Of a stretch of 64,000 nt of DNA, positions 11,478 to 24,410 are shown one piece after another. The first letter of the stretch is position 1; every line of letters starts with the position of its first letter. The DNA comes from Lineus longissimus. Its lineage: Eukaryota; Nemertea; Pilidiophora; Heteronemertea; Lineidae. The notes under the pieces are model-generated. The model was not told where the DNA came from and did no database searches. It saw nothing but the letters and a program-made list of their open reading frames with translations. The position numbers and the translations under genes were made by a program. The stretch lies in assembly GCF_910592395.1 (NCBI RefSeq), contig NC_088318.1, positions 16,120,349 to 16,184,348 of the forward strand, in the 5' to 3' direction.

Positions 11478-14400
11478 AATTTTGATCTGAATCTTGACGA
11501 CCAAATAATTAGGAGTCGATCAGAGAAAAATAATAAAAAAAGAAGTAGAACTTAAAGGGTGTCATTGAAATTAATGTCAACTTATACATAGGAATCATCC
11601 CAAATAGACTGAAGCCAAAAGAAATTATTTCTTTTCTGTGAACCCTCTACCCCCTTATTAATATTATGACTAAAAACTGAAGACTCTGTCTTCATGTCTT
11701 CAACAAATGAAATTGGCCAGGATTCATGAAGATTACGCCTGCCAAAGAGTTTGCCGGTCAGCATTTTATTCCCAAGAAAACGCTGTCAACTGACAACCAT
11801 CTCGCCCATATGAAAAGAAGAAAATCTTTTGGTTTCAATCTATTCATTTTGAGATGGGTCCTTGAATGTATTTTTCCTGTTATCTAGCCCTCTGCAGATT
11901 GAGATGATGGCTGTCGAGAAGATCCAACCACTCAACCACAGTCTACAATTCGTGCTATGGTAGATGTGACTCTCAACGATTTTGGATGACAAAGGAATCC
12001 AATGCATATATGGTAAATATAAACAGATGACAAGACGGTAAATGGGTGAACACGCCATGGGCTGAGTTCGTTTCATCAAGTCGCAAAATGGTTGATTTTA
12101 TCTTCAAACTGCACGAGCAACCTCAGTTTGGAATTGAATTGCTAATCAAGTGTCAAGTACTCTAGCGTTGTGGTCGTCAGTATTCTAAGCCTTTTAGAAA
12201 ATTAACTGGTAAATTTGATAAAACTGAATGAAAGGCCCTACGGCACATGCATCAATCATGGTAGAATAATGGAGTAACCTTAAATTTTGTTTTCCAGTCG
12301 CTCACAGATACGGGCAGACGACAGAGATTCGAGTGGATTCAGTGGATCGAATGGTTGCGCTGAGGGATATCCATGTGCAGGATTGATGAACCACAGTTCA
12401 GCAAACGATGCCTTGACAGACCAATTCAAGGAGAACCTTCGCTAAGATGAAGAAGGGAACATGTTTACTGTGTGGATGGGAAGGACACTTAAATGTCCGT
12501 CATTCTAATAGACTATTATGACAATATTCTAATTGACTAGAATGACAATCTTAACTCGAAAGGGACTCTCTGGACTTACAGAAAGCTACGGACATAGAGT
12601 CCTGACATGATACCCTGCAGCCACCATGAGGACAGCCTATCTCATACCTACGGAAGGATGCCATCACACGGTAATATAAACAAATCAATTTCAGTTTTTT
12701 AAATGCCCTTAGGTATAGCCATTGGCCTGATTTAGAGATCGTGAGCTCTCTGTTGAGGAACAATTTTCAAATGTTATTTTTGCGACACCAATTACAGTGC
12801 AATTTTCATCAAACTCGCGGTGATGATAGTTTGGACCAATCTCAATTAGTAAAACAATAAAATGTTGCAAAAAGAACTGGACGATAAAGAATGTTCTTGG
12901 TTGTAAACAGGATAATTTAGTTATGTACATGCAAAATCAAAGGCTTTAATCACGTTGAAGGGGGACTATAAGCAGGAGGGGGGGGGGGGGGGGTAAAATT
13001 GGCCATCTTCAGGTGACTAATATGCAAAGTAAGAGCACTGGGTCAGGTTATATTCAGCACTAAATGTATCCCTCATACAGCGTGAATAGTTTGGACATAC
13101 TCTGAGAGGTGAGAGACCCTTATTGGTGACTTTGTGTTAAACTTATCTTGCCTACCTTGCGGCTGCCTTTTGATTCCTCTTTGGAAAGCTGCCCAGGCAC
13201 TTATTTGTAATGAGCATGAATATCAACTGTTGCTGATAAACAATAGCTAAAGACTCGGTAGAAACCCTTTGGTAGTGATGGTCAGGGTCTGGTCGCAAGT
13301 ATTAAATAAAAGTAAAAGTGTGTTGTTTTATTACATAAGCAGTATTATGGCAACACCTTTTTGCACTCAATATAAAGAATGGTTAAAACTATCATCTGTG
13401 CAATTCTGATGAAAATCGCGTTGTTAGTATTCTAAAATACCTGGATTTAGAATGAACCGCACTTGTGTAAATGCACCATGTGCCAACAAAGCCTCGTTTT
13501 GAGTTCAGCGGTTATGGTTAGGCCGCTTGGGTTGGTGCAATGTCGGTATTGATTGACTAACCAAAACCACAAGGGTGGAGCTAAACCTCGGCTCAAAATA
13601 ATGACTTGGAAAATGCTCCTTAACCAAACCGCCCTTTTGACAAAACTTCCCAAATTCTAGTCCTTTACCTCCCTCTGAAACTGCTGATTAAGGATAGAAT
13701 TAGTCATTGTAATGAAATCAGGCATGTCGGGGAGGAACACAGATTTGTGTCTCTTGCTCATCCAAAGCAGCGCTCAGCGTGAGAGTCCTAAATGAAGGTT
13801 TAATAGAGAAGATGTTTTCGAAAAGTTCTTCGTCTGAAACCTATAGCACTTTTCTTAACCAGCATGAATTGTCTACTACCACAAGATTATACGGTCAGCA
13901 CAATGGCCCGGCCCCTTGACATTGAATTATCAACTTGAGCATGAATGAACAACCTTAATTTTATGTTGTCTTTTTCTTTTCAGCATGATGAGCCATCCCA
14001 CAGAAGGGAGAAGGATGTTGTTGACCCAGCACATCCCAACCATGCTCCCATCGCCGTCAAGTAACAGTACGACGGTTAGATTGTATTTTGTCACCGTAGG
14101 CTTTATCGTTTTATCAAAATATCTGATTGAAAGGTGATTTAATGAAAATTCAAATTTTTCTGATGGTGAGAAGGCAAATATTTACTCTGCTTATGACAAG
14201 CATAGATTGTTTTAATCTATGTTTGGTTATGATCATGACTTGTGCCATGGTTCAAAATCTTACACTTTTCAAAGAAGGGATTGAAATTATCATTATGGCT
14301 TGTTTATGGCTAACAAGGGAGCCAATGATAAGTTGCTCCAGAACCCAAACAAAATAATTTTCAAGCTAAGTTTTGTTCTTAAGATAAGAAGGAATAACAA

Positions 14401-14554
14401 TTTGGGGGATGGGTTGTTTGTGGCTACCAGAGAAGCCAACAGCTGCCAGATGAGGACCCTGAAATTCTTTTCAGGCAAAAGTTATTTGTATGCTTAAAAA
14501 TCACCGAATTCATCAGATATTTACTGGTATATCCATCACTTTTGACATGGGGTC

Positions 14555-14597
14555 CATGTGTTCTTGTTTCGCTGACCCCACGAAACAAGAACACATG
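14555..14597. repeat. Perfect 17-bp inverted repeat (hairpin)
   Basis: CATGTGTTCTTGTTTCG (14555-14571) is followed after 9 bases by its exact reverse complement (14581-14597). It sits in gene-poor DNA. The stem is shorter than a typical animal pre-miRNA. It could be a MITE core or a chance palindrome. Confidence 0.8.
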
Positions 14598-15754
14598 TGT
14601 CTGATGGAACTGTAGGCCTTTCATACTGTTTCTCAATCTCATCAGTACCACAGAATCAACTGACATGGCCTGGGCTCTGATGCCCATGACCTTACATCAC
14701 ACTGGCTGGTTCAGTTGCTCAATACATGTACTATCATGCTCGAGACAAATGACCAACAGTGAATTGTTGAATTTGAATTTCCTCCTTGAAGAAATACCAA
14801 AACATCTTTCCAGTTGAACTAAAACAGTCAGATTTAAAACTCTCACTGTTTTATTCGAAATTTAAAGACTGATCCTTCCCTTAGTGGTCACACTGTGAGC
14901 CGTTGTCAAAGCATGTCATTCGACAATGGTGGCATGCATGCATGTTTTGTTATGGCTTACCAGGAACCCCAAATTGTTGATGATGATGTTGTCCATGGGT
15001 ACATCACCTTGGGCAATGAGTGATCACAATGGTTCCTTGATGACAATTTTTTACATGATACTGAATTGATTGAGAAAAGTGTAGCTTAAAAACGTCAACT
15101 TTTAGACGTTTTAAAACTTTTGTCCTGTATGAATGTATTTGTAAATCTTGCATGTAAATATTTTGTAAAATGTCTAATGAGATCTAGACTCCATGACTTG
15201 GCAAAAAGTATGGCAAAGCCAACTTTTAATCTTTGCCCTGTCGAGGTCACCTCTTTTGTCATGCAAACGACTTGTCATAACTGCTCCCTTTGTTATGCTA
15301 AGTGGCAGCCAGCTCTGTCCAGTGGCCATGACAAATGTGGTTCCTTTGTTATTCAAATCATCAGCAGTGACCAAATCTATTGTTAGCTCACATGGCTCAC
15401 CTGAAGGCATGAACAATAGGTTTTAATACAATAGCTATTCATGTATTATAAACATGATGAATGCATGGAGAGGTTTTAGTGCTAACTCAAACCATTGTGG
15501 TGGAGTACATGTAGTTGAGTCTATTGTTTTTGATCTCAATTTAGCATTGTGTTGCAAGGACACTTATCAGTGTTTCTTTGTGACATCTTGTAAAGAAGTT
15601 GACCACGTCTTAAAGGGATAGAAAAACTATCATATCTCCCGGTCCTCTTCTTGTATTGGGCTTTCGGAGTGGTGCAGCCAAAAAATAATGTACTACGATC
15701 ATTGTATGAACTATAATATATAATGTATTAAGTCATTTCAAACATAAGCACCTG

Positions 15755-15830
15755 TCACCTGTGTGATGGAGATGGCGACTCCCTCCGACTGCGTAGGTTT
15801 TCTCCCGGTATGCGGGTTTCCTCCTACACT
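15755..15830 (+). mobile_element. SINE central-domain fragment (V-SINE-like)
   Basis: The wording GCGTAGGTTTTCTCCCGG...GGGTTTCCTCCTAC recurs at about 47980-48015 with the same spacing. It resembles the conserved central block known from V-SINEs and related tRNA-derived SINEs. No A or B box is seen here, so this copy is 5'-truncated. The family name is from memory and needs a repeat library. Confidence 0.5.
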
Positions 15831-17299
15831 ACATTCCAAATCGTCATCTGTTTTCTTTGTAATGTACAGCAATAAAATTTTTTTGAAAGAGAAAAATTTT
15901 TTTTCTTATTGACTCGCCTGTTGACACACCATCACTAATCGAAACTTTTCATCGGAGCCACTGTTGTGCTTACCAGATATTGACCTTAAAAATTGGTCAA
16001 ATAAAAAATCCCCCCCCCCCCCCCGAGGTCATCTTACCAAGTGGATTATGCATAAGGTTGCAACGACCAGAACCACTGTCTTGGACTACAAGCGCATACT
16101 GACCTTTGCACCCAAGGGGAAGAGTCCATTGATCATAATATTTGTTTGCATGGTAGTTCACTACCACTCGAGCTGTTTTCATGCTGGGTAAAAAACCAGT
16201 GGCATTCATTATAAGATAAGCCCCGAACCACAATCCTAGTCATGCTAAAAAAAGTCCCTTTGTTTTGATACAGATTATCGTGTTCCCCGAAATCTCATTC
16301 TGAGGAAATCGGGGGTTAATGTTCGCTTCTCAGCTTCAAACCCCCCAGGGACAATGTCACAATCTGTTCAACACCAGCATTGGCTGTCCACAGGTGGCAA
16401 CATTGTCCTTGCAGCATCGCTTGAACAGTTTGGGTCCACAAAGGACTACTCATTTTGTAGAGGGGTCGAGATTTCATGCATCCACATCAATTTTACCCTG
16501 GAGCATCATCAGACGTTGTGACATTGTCCCTCCCTGCGGCATCTACCACAAAGTCTTTGTGCAAATGCTCACATCATAAAAAAGGATCACAGAACTACCC
16601 CGAGTGATTATGATCTCCAGTCAAAGACCAACAACAGGATGCATCAGGACTCCACCCTACCGTTCTTTCTGCCCATGAGATGTAATTCTTTAACGGATGG
16701 AGTAACGAATGAAGTAACTACGGTTCCTATCAGATTTACAGTACTGCCATGTGCGTCAGAGTTTCCCGCCAGAAGAATGAGACGGTCACATGACAGACAC
16801 GACAGAGGGAATTCCTCCGTCCGTCAACGCTCACCACTTCCCACAGAACATTGCAGAATGATCCGCCAATAAGCGGTTCGTGTTTTATTAAAAAATATAA
16901 GATTCGAGTTGAAATACTCTGTAAAGATCCCATATACGGTGATCTTTTCAAACATGCATCGAATCTGGTAATTATATACAATAACTTATTATTCACGTAG
17001 TTTCTATAATCATAATACACACTTGGTATGACTACATTTGGTCATTCAATCAATGGCATCCGACGATCGGACATGGGCTATGCACACATTTGTCATTTCC
17101 CCCAACCTGATCTTTTTTCTGAAATCTAATTGTTCGCCACACATCACAGGAACGTAACACATAAGTGAACACAGGTTGGACAATGCTTCAAAAGATTATC
17201 GTGAATGTACTTTTCATTAGGTCATCCAACATGTCCATCGGCGGCATCCCATAGATTGACATCATCGATGTCGTCTTCATTCCAGCCAAGGAATTACTG

Positions 17300-18340
17300 T
17301 CGTTTCGCTACATTGCCAGTTCGCTACAAGTCGTTTCGCTACATGTGGCGGTCGTTTCGCTACATGGTTGGAGTCGTTTCGCTACATGATGGGTATGGTC
17401 GTTTCGCTACATGGGTGGAGTCGTTTCGCTACATGATGGGTATGGTCGTTTCGCTACATGGAGGACGTTTCGCTACATGGGTGGAGACGAGCGAGCCAAC
17501 GCGAAGGCCTTGCAAAGGCGCTAGGCCTTTGGTGCAGCATTAATATACGGCCCTTTTCAGGGCCCTCAAAAATGTAAAAGAGACAAATGTGCATGGCCTA
17601 CAGATATTTCTAAACAAGTAATAAAAATAAAGAAATAAATCGACAAACTCAGCTTTTGCAATAAATTCACGCAAAGCACGGTATATATTGAGAGTTAATT
17701 TAAGTATAAATCTCATCATCTATCTGTATATATAGATATACGGTCAAATGATGGAACAATTAATTTGAGGCAGCTCAATGCATATATATCGGGTGTCCCA
17801 AAAAAAATGTCCCAAAGTTCGACGGGTATAGCTGTTGGTGGACTGATCTCTTTCAAAATTCTCACAGTTCAATACTTCAAGATATTGTAAATATGATGGC
17901 ATGGGAACCAGTCCTCCCGACCATTGTAGTATACAGTGTATGAGGATTTTAACAAAAAATGGGGCCGGGCGTTTTTCGTAGGGGCGGGCGGGGACGATCA
18001 CCAACTCTTTTTTTTATGTGGCCTAACCCAGGCCAGGACGACAAGAACCCCTTGCGCGCCATCAACCGTATAAGTTTTTTTACCGGCAAACTGTGCTATA
18101 ATAAATTTGTAGTCACCACCGGGAATTATAGTAGGGTAAAATAGAGTAAAAATAATGACTACATCCATGTAGCGAAACGACTCCACCCATGTAGCGAAAC
18201 GTCCTCCATGTAGCGAAACGACCATACCCATCATGTAGCGAAACGACTCCACCCATGTAGCGAAACGACCTACCATGTTGCGAAACGACCGCCACATGTA
18301 GCGAAACGACTTGTAGCGAACTGGCAATGTAGCAAAACGG
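17300..18340. mobile_element. Foldback element with arms made of GTTTCGCTACATG repeats
   Basis: The left arm (about 17300-17487) holds about nine copies of TTTCGCTACA, most as GTTTCGCTACATG, separated by short variable spacers such as GGTGGAGTC and ATGGGTATGGTC. The right arm (about 18164-18340) is its near-perfect reverse complement, spacers included. The outer edges (CGTTTCGCTACATTGCC on the left, its near-complement with TTTTGC on the right) also pair. The 676-bp interior contains GGGTGTCCC/ATGTCCC wording and short ORFs but no recognised transposase. This architecture, arms of short direct repeats inverted around a spacer, is that of foldback transposons such as the sea urchin TU type. 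A clear target-site duplication was not identified. It ends about 290 bp before the ANKS6 start. Confidence 0.85.
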
Positions 18341-18633
18341 CCTGATACCGTTTATTTTGCCCTGTCCTGAGGCTGAGAGCTATTCTGAGGTCAGTGACAC
18401 TGACAGTGAGGATCTAGCCAGGCATGCCAGGGACACTAGAGAGACAGGGTTAGATTTAATTTAGCATCATTTGATTATAAAGATTATTTTGGTTTCTTGG
18501 CATTTTCATTTCAGATCAGGGTCTGGTTTTTTCAAATCTTGACTTGGGGGAAACTGAAAGGTTGCTACAAGTACAAGTCGAGAACTTTATGACCCGATCA
18601 TCATACCTTGTAAGTTTGAGGTGAAGTCTGAAG

Positions 18634-21600
18634 ATGGATTCGGTCAGCCAGTTATTGAGGGCTTGCGAAGTTGGTGAAGGTAATGCTGTACAGAGTCTAC
18701 TGGACCAAGGCATCCCTGTGGACTGTGAAGACAGTGCTGAGATCACACCTCTACAAGTAGCGGCAGCCAATGGGCACGAGTTGGTCGTCCGTCTGTTGCT
18801 GATGCGTGGAGCCGCTCTTGACAAATCAAACTCCTTTAGCTGGACACCGTTGATGCAAGCTGCGCGGTATGGACATACGCATGTTGTGGCTCTCTTGTTG
18901 CAGAACAAAGCTGATCTGCATGCTAGGAACAAACTGAATGCCTCGGCTTTGACTTTGGCTGCCAGGGGTGGACATCTGGCCATGGTGAGAATGTTGGTAG
19001 AGTCGGGGATCGATCTCAATAGTTGCGGCACATACTGTGAGTACACACCACTCATGGCAGCCGCCCAGCATGGACATGACACGGTTGTACGATTCTTAAT
19101 GGATCGTGGCAGCGATGTCAACTATAGAACACCCTCCACAGGATTGAGCGCTCTCATGTTAGCCGCGTTGAATGGTCATATGACAACGGCACAGATTCTC
19201 GTGGAACGAGGTGGTGATCCTAATCTGACGAACGCCAATGATAAGACGGCTCTCGAGGTCGCCATTGCTCGTGGCATGAGGGAAGTCAGGGGCTATCTTG
19301 ATAGGAAAACGACAAGGAGACCAAAAACTGGTAAGAAAGATTTTTCTAAAAATGGAAAGCAGTTAGCCTATGAATATGAACAAAGTTAGGACTAGAATAA
19401 TGATAATATATTTTTTGGGTAATTTTCCAACCAAAGGGTTCAGTTGATTGTCAAATGTTTACAGTCAATATCTCTTGTTGCAGAAGTGATTTATTTTGTT
19501 TTATTCCAATTTTGTTTTAGAACCTGTGATTGTGAAACCAGACATCATAGAAACTGCCAAGAATGGAGACATTCAGCGAATGAAAGAGATCTTGGCACAG
19601 GATCCAACACAGCGTGATGCCTGCTCGCCCCACGATGGTGCCACCCCCTTGATGTTTGCGGCGATGACCGGACGCTTCGACATGGCACAGATGTTGATCG
19701 AAAAAGGCTGTGATATCGATAAACAGGATACAATCAGTGGTTGGACTGCTCTCATGCAGGCAACATATCATGGGTAAGTGAAAGATGTTACTTTTCTGAT
19801 TCCTGGATTCCCATCTTAAATTTGTTGTGTAATAGATTTTTCCATTTGTGAGCAAATGTCTTGGTTTTTTTCGGCAGGAAAAAGAATGTTGCCAAGCTGT
19901 TGATCAATGCTGGTGCTAATGTGACGATTCCTGCTAAGAATGGTTGCACAGCCTTCGATATGGCTTCTCTCATTGGTAAGTTTATATGTTTTGTGTGCTC
20001 TGTTGCAGGATTTATTGCTAGTTTGGTCCCCATAGATTTGACCTTGACGACTCAGTTTGACATGGGTTCTGCCCTGTCTTGTCGTCATGGAATGGTCCCC
20101 AACCTGGGAGCCCCCTCTGATTTCCTGAAGGGCAGTGCCTTATCTCAGCCAGCAAGTTTCCACAGTATCATACTGCAAAATCAATCTATTTTCTTAGCCA
20201 ACTAGTTTCTACATGTATTATACTGCGATGTTGATCTGTTTTCAGATGATGTTGAGACGGAGCTTCTGCGGCTGCTGGCAGCCAAGGCGATGCAGGTCAA
20301 TAAAAAAGACAACAACAAGAGGTGGCAGCCGAGGCAGAATGCAACAAACTCTAATGGTGCTATCAATAATACAGAGCAAGTGTAAGTGTAATGGCACCAT
20401 TGATAATGCAGAGCAAGTGTAAGTGTAATGGTACCATTGATAATGCAGAGCAAGTGTAAGTGTAATGGCACCATTGATAATGCAGAGCATATGTCACTTT
20501 TGGTTGATTATAAAACTTAAGCTCAAAGTTTGATATCTCTGCCTCTTTTTTCAGGCAAGAAGAGCTACAGCCACCAAAGTCAGGACTCAAGGTAAATAGA
20601 AAACTATCTATTCCTGTCAATAAACAAGAAAGTGCCAATTTGACTTGTGATTTGTAGGTCCTGGGTTGAAGGCTCGGTCATTGTCATTTGCAACTAGCCT
20701 GAAATGCCCAAGTGCAGCATAGGTTGGCTGGGAGTGTGAATGTAAAGCGCTTTAAGACAGTACAGGTAAAGCACTATAGAAGACCTTGCATCTGATTTCA
20801 TTTATCATGTTGCATTTGGATAGATCGAGCTGGACAATCTGAGAGTGTCGACAGACTTTCTAAGCACTGAAAGTGGACTTGTTTTCAAATAACATCTGTA
20901 GAACGTTTGAGCTCATGCAGTTTCAACTACTCAAATTATGTAGTTTGAAACCCCAAAAAGTTTTTTCGACACACACCCTGTAGTTCTTTTAGTCCTTGGA
21001 ATATTCATGTTCTTGTCTGTTTCATTTCCAGGCCTGGTGGAGTAGGATGTCAAACCGGTTCAGGAATCTCAAGTTCGGGCGTACGTTCACTCTCACAACC
21101 AACAAGCTGTCTCCACTGCCAGATCCAAACGCCCCGCCGCAGGATGAAACATTGAAGAGCAATGCATCAATTGTAAGTGTTGCTGATAAAAATGTCTCAA
21201 CGTTTTTGAAATTTTGTTTACACATCCTTATACCGTATGATTAACTGAGCTCTGCCATAAACTTATTCAGTTCGTCATCTTAACTCTTCATGGTACTACA
21301 TTATTCAGCCAAGTGTTGAGGAGTCGCCCAGGCCTGTCCTGAACGAGACTGTCTCCACCATCAGTATGACAGAGACGACCACGTCCATCACTTCCAACAC
21401 GAGTTATGAAACCATGTTACAGGAGACAAAGAAGAGTGCCTCAGTCTATACATTGGTGAGTCTATGTTTTAGGAATTGTTACTGAACTGGAGGTCCTGGT
21501 TGTCTCATCGGACGCTCCGAGGGTGGAGCTAAAATGCTGGCTAATAACCGTGCCTCTTTGCTGACGGTTCACGAAATATGACAGTTCTCGCCGAGCTGTG

Positions 21601-24410
21601 TTTGATGAGACATCCTATACCGATGCAGAGTAAGGTGTTAGTTTCTATTCTAAAGCACCACCAACTGAACATTGAAGTGTATTTTTGACCACTTTTATGT
21701 TTTGTACCAGCCCAGGTGGTTATGGTGACGACGTCAAGGCCACTACAACTGAATTAGGCAGCTCCGACAACAGGCACTAAATTAAAGGTAGAGATACCTA
21801 AACCTAGGATAGTCGTGGGGGGGAGTTAAGTATGTTTTATGAAAAACTAAGATAATTCATTACATATAGTTCCTCCATTTTTGTTCCAGGGTATTAACCC
21901 CCCACATTCCAAGACAACCAATGACAACTTGAAGCCAGTCATTCCCCCTTTTTTACCTCCGCCAACATTTGAGCTGAGCGAGACTCATCGCACACGAATG
22001 CCATCAGGTAGTAGGAAAACGCCGACCATGAATGGTGGATCCACATTGGTATGTTGTAATTTTTAAAACCTTTTTTATTAATCTATTTATCTTTTATAGT
22101 GTACTGGTACAGATATCTTGTCAGTATTTGAAACTTCTATTTTCTGATCAATCGAATTTACAGACCTTGAGTCGCACGCCTGTCCAGCCTTTGAAGTTCC
22201 TGTACAATAGTGGCCACACTAACACAAGTCCCTCAAGTTCTATTGCCAAGACGCATAGCACTCCCAGCCCAGGCTCATCGGGAGGAGCAAGCAGCCTGGC
22301 CCCGTTCATGAGGACTCACAGGATTCCTCACAGTGCCAGCAGTGAGCCAGCATATCGGAGATCAGGTAATCCTTTATTTTCTTTGTGGTAATCTATCCTT
22401 GAAAGTAACGAGTGGCCCTGGCTGGGTCTCGAACCCACAACCTTACGTTCGCAAATCAGACGCTCTTCCACTGCACTATGCCACTGCGCTTCCCATTGTT
22501 CCTCAATTCATGAAGTTAAGTGCCTTACCCATAGTCACAGATAGATGGATAATTTTGTTTAGAAGTTTGTTCAATGTACTTTGTACACAACGCTCTACCA
22601 AGGAGGTCGTCATTTGCAAATGTCTCGTGTCCATTTCAGAATCTAGTCAGTCGGGCCCATATCCACCAAGCCTTCAATCAGAACCAACCTTGTTCACCGG
22701 CTCCCACACAATGCCTCCTGTCAGGCCATCTTCGTTCTTGACTAATGCCACACCTTCAAGGTGAGAAACTCAAGCTCAAAGATGAATTCATTTTCTGTTC
22801 TGTTATACACACTCGTGAAACATTGATTGAAAATATCAAAGTTTTACAGTCCTTTTCTCCCATTTTCTCGCAATGAATATACATGTATGTGCAGTAAGAC
22901 TGGTTTTGCAATAACGGGCTGACTAATGGTCATAACGGAAATTCCTGATGATGATGTTTCCAATGAATGGTCATGTCAGTACTGCAGAAAATATCAATCA
23001 TAAACTTTTCTAGACCAGTTGTGTTTTTAGTGACACTGACCTGATGCAGTTCTACTTCTTCAATGCAGACCACACTATGCATTCAAGTCTGTCTCAAACA
23101 CAACATCGCCAAACAGCTCCACGAGTGGTAGTTCGTCGCTGACCCCACGCCAGTCGTCAAGGGCCAAGAGTACCTCCTCCAAGGGTAGTACAGCATCGAC
23201 CTTGACGCCCTCACCGTCGCCAACACCCAAGATTCCGGAGGGATATTCAACGGCGAGCTCACATTCTAGCTCATCACATTACAAAACGAGTTCAGATGAT
23301 GGTAAGTTTTCCCAATAGGGCTTTGCTCCATTACAAACGCCGTTCGAAAAATGGCTGCAGCAGCAAGAGTTAAAATGATACTAGTTATCAGCTTATTCGT
23401 CTTACTGTGTGATTCTATGCGATTCTTTTTCTAGTTTCAGATGAACTTGGTGGCCTCCTAAAGAACTTGTCTCTCGAGAGGTACCAGCCTATATTTGAGG
23501 AACAGGAGGTGGACATGGAGGCCTTCCTCACTCTCACCGATCACGATCTGAAGGAACTCGGCATCTCGCATAACGAACCAAGGAAGCAGATTCTTTCGGC
23601 CATCACTGAGTTGAATTCAGGAAAGGTAAAACTTGAGGAGCAGTGACAAACTTATGCACCAACCAATTTGGTGTGACTTCTCGCTTCAGGCAGTCACTAT
23701 GCAGTTCGTAGAAGTGCAAAAGCTGTTGCACCACATTCAAGCTAGCAGACTCAACAGAAACAGATATATTCTGAAGTGATTGTAATTGAGGACAAAGGCA
23801 GCGATAAGACCATTATTTGAACGTCTGTCTAACTTATTTCCAACTTTTATCTTTCCAGGGCCGTGAACGACAAGTGTTCAACGAGACGATGGCGACGTTT
23901 CAGAACACAATGAGAAGTCGTAGTGCGTTCACCACCGGTGGGTGCAGCATTGCATTCTAACACAGTAGATAGCTTTCTTGTCTAAAAGTAGGTGATCTAA
24001 CCTGTGGTACTCACACGATAGCTTTTTGTTTGACACTTGTCTAAAACTTTCCTTCCCCTTTTATCTTAACCCACTTAGCTACATTTTGGCCTATGTTATT
24101 CTCGAAATTGGTAGCAGACATAGGAGCCTTGAACTAAAATATCTCCAATGACAATACCAATCTTCTCAATTGCCGTCAGGTGTAAGTGGGCTGACATTTA
24201 TGTGTGCAAGGCGGGGTTATATTGCAGGAGTCCAAAAATATAGATTTTGGGGTGATCACACGAAATGGTTGCTCCCATAGTCCAGCTCTGTGTAAAATCC
24301 TTTCACTTCCATTTTCTTAAATGGCGATTTCCCTCTTTTCAGGTTCTGTTGCATTCTGGGAGGATGAAAATCAGCGTAATGAAGCAGGAACTAAGTCTCG
24401 TGCATCATAG
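18634..24410 (+). CDS. ANKS6: ANKS6, ankyrin-repeat and SAM-domain ciliary protein (14 coding exons)
   Basis: Exons: 18634-19330, 19521-19773, 19878-19975, 20246-20381, 20555-20591, 21032-21172, 21309-21455, 21890-22048, 22164-22365, 22640-22760, 23069-23301, 23441-23625, 23859-23937, 24343-24410. They total 2556 nt (851 aa); human ANKS6 is 871 aa. About eleven ankyrin repeats fill residues 5-350 (for example [19 protein letters not shown] and [18 protein letters not shown]). A Ser/Pro/Thr-rich linker follows. A SAM domain at about 743-803 has the ANKS6-diagnostic [17 protein letters not shown], and then NSGKGRERQ. ANKS6 links NEK8, INVS and NPHP3 in the inversin compartment of cilia and binds ANKS3 and BICC1 through its SAM domain. 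The start matches the vertebrate N-terminus (QLLRAC). The last intron splits a GT-TCT codon, and reading through its donor would instead end after seven codons. Exon 12 has two in-frame acceptors, 23434 and 23440. Confidence 0.96.
20374..20492. repeat. 37-bp minisatellite spanning the ANKS6 exon 4 donor
   Basis: Units containing GAGCAAGTGTAAGTGTAATGG start at 20374, 20411, 20448 and, partly, 20485, a strict 37-bp period. The first copy carries the true exon 4 donor (GT at 20382). Copies two and three repeat the same donor sequence at 20419 and 20456. The first unit ends the coding exon, and in-frame TAA codons follow at once if its donor is ignored. Confidence 0.9.
20730..20790 (+). mobile_element. 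SINE 3'-tail fragment in ANKS6 intron 5
   Basis: GTAAAGCGCTTTAAGACAG followed by GTAAAGCACTATAGAAG matches the usual 3' end of many aquatic-animal SINEs and resembles the tail of the fuller SINE at 50298-50545. No tRNA-like head is visible here. Confidence 0.5.
22412..22494 (-). mobile_element. tRNA-derived SINE head in ANKS6 intron 9
   Basis: On the minus strand there is an A-box-like segment (ATAGTGCAGTGGAAGAGCG) and a B box (GGTTGTGGGTTCGAGACC), with AGTGGC/GCCACT ends that could pair. The anticodon stem does not form and the T stem is imperfect. I therefore call it a SINE head rather than a working tRNA gene. Confidence 0.65.

Larger units (their letters stand above)
11478..17299. other. 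Gene-poor region with isolated exon-like pieces
   Basis: No recognisable protein family in six frames. Two pieces have good splice acceptors and open frames. One is 12298-12445 (acceptor TTTTCCAG, about 48 codons including FSGSNGCAEGYPC, stop at 12443). The other starts near 13981 (acceptor TTTCTTTTCAG, frame beginning MMSHPTEGRR, possible donor before 14085). They could be exons of a non-coding transcript. A G-run (about 12977-12993), a C-run (about 16010-16024), a short hairpin and SINE debris are also present. A 13-base phrase near 13891-13905 (AGCACAATGGCCC) recurs near 27107, which marks an interspersed repeat. Confidence 0.45.

Noticed and set aside
16347-16535. Inverted 16-bp phrase GGGACAATGTCACAA / TTGTGACATTGTCCC
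   Set aside because: Pairing does not extend beyond about 16 bp, and there are no terminal features or target duplications; too weak to call an element.
17300-18340. CRISPR-like look of regularly spaced GTTTCGCTACATG repeats
   Set aside because: The DNA is eukaryotic, spacers are only 5-13 bp and repeat themselves, and the array is mirrored in an inverted copy. These are foldback arms.
22412-22494. Functional tRNA gene on the minus strand
   Set aside because: A and B boxes are present, but the anticodon stem does not pair and the T stem is imperfect. It is better explained as a SINE head.
23938-23960. ANKS6 stop by reading through the exon 13 donor (ending GGCSIAF)
   Set aside because: A good donor at 23938 and a phase-matched terminal exon at 24343-24410 give a total length divisible by three, so I prefer the spliced end.
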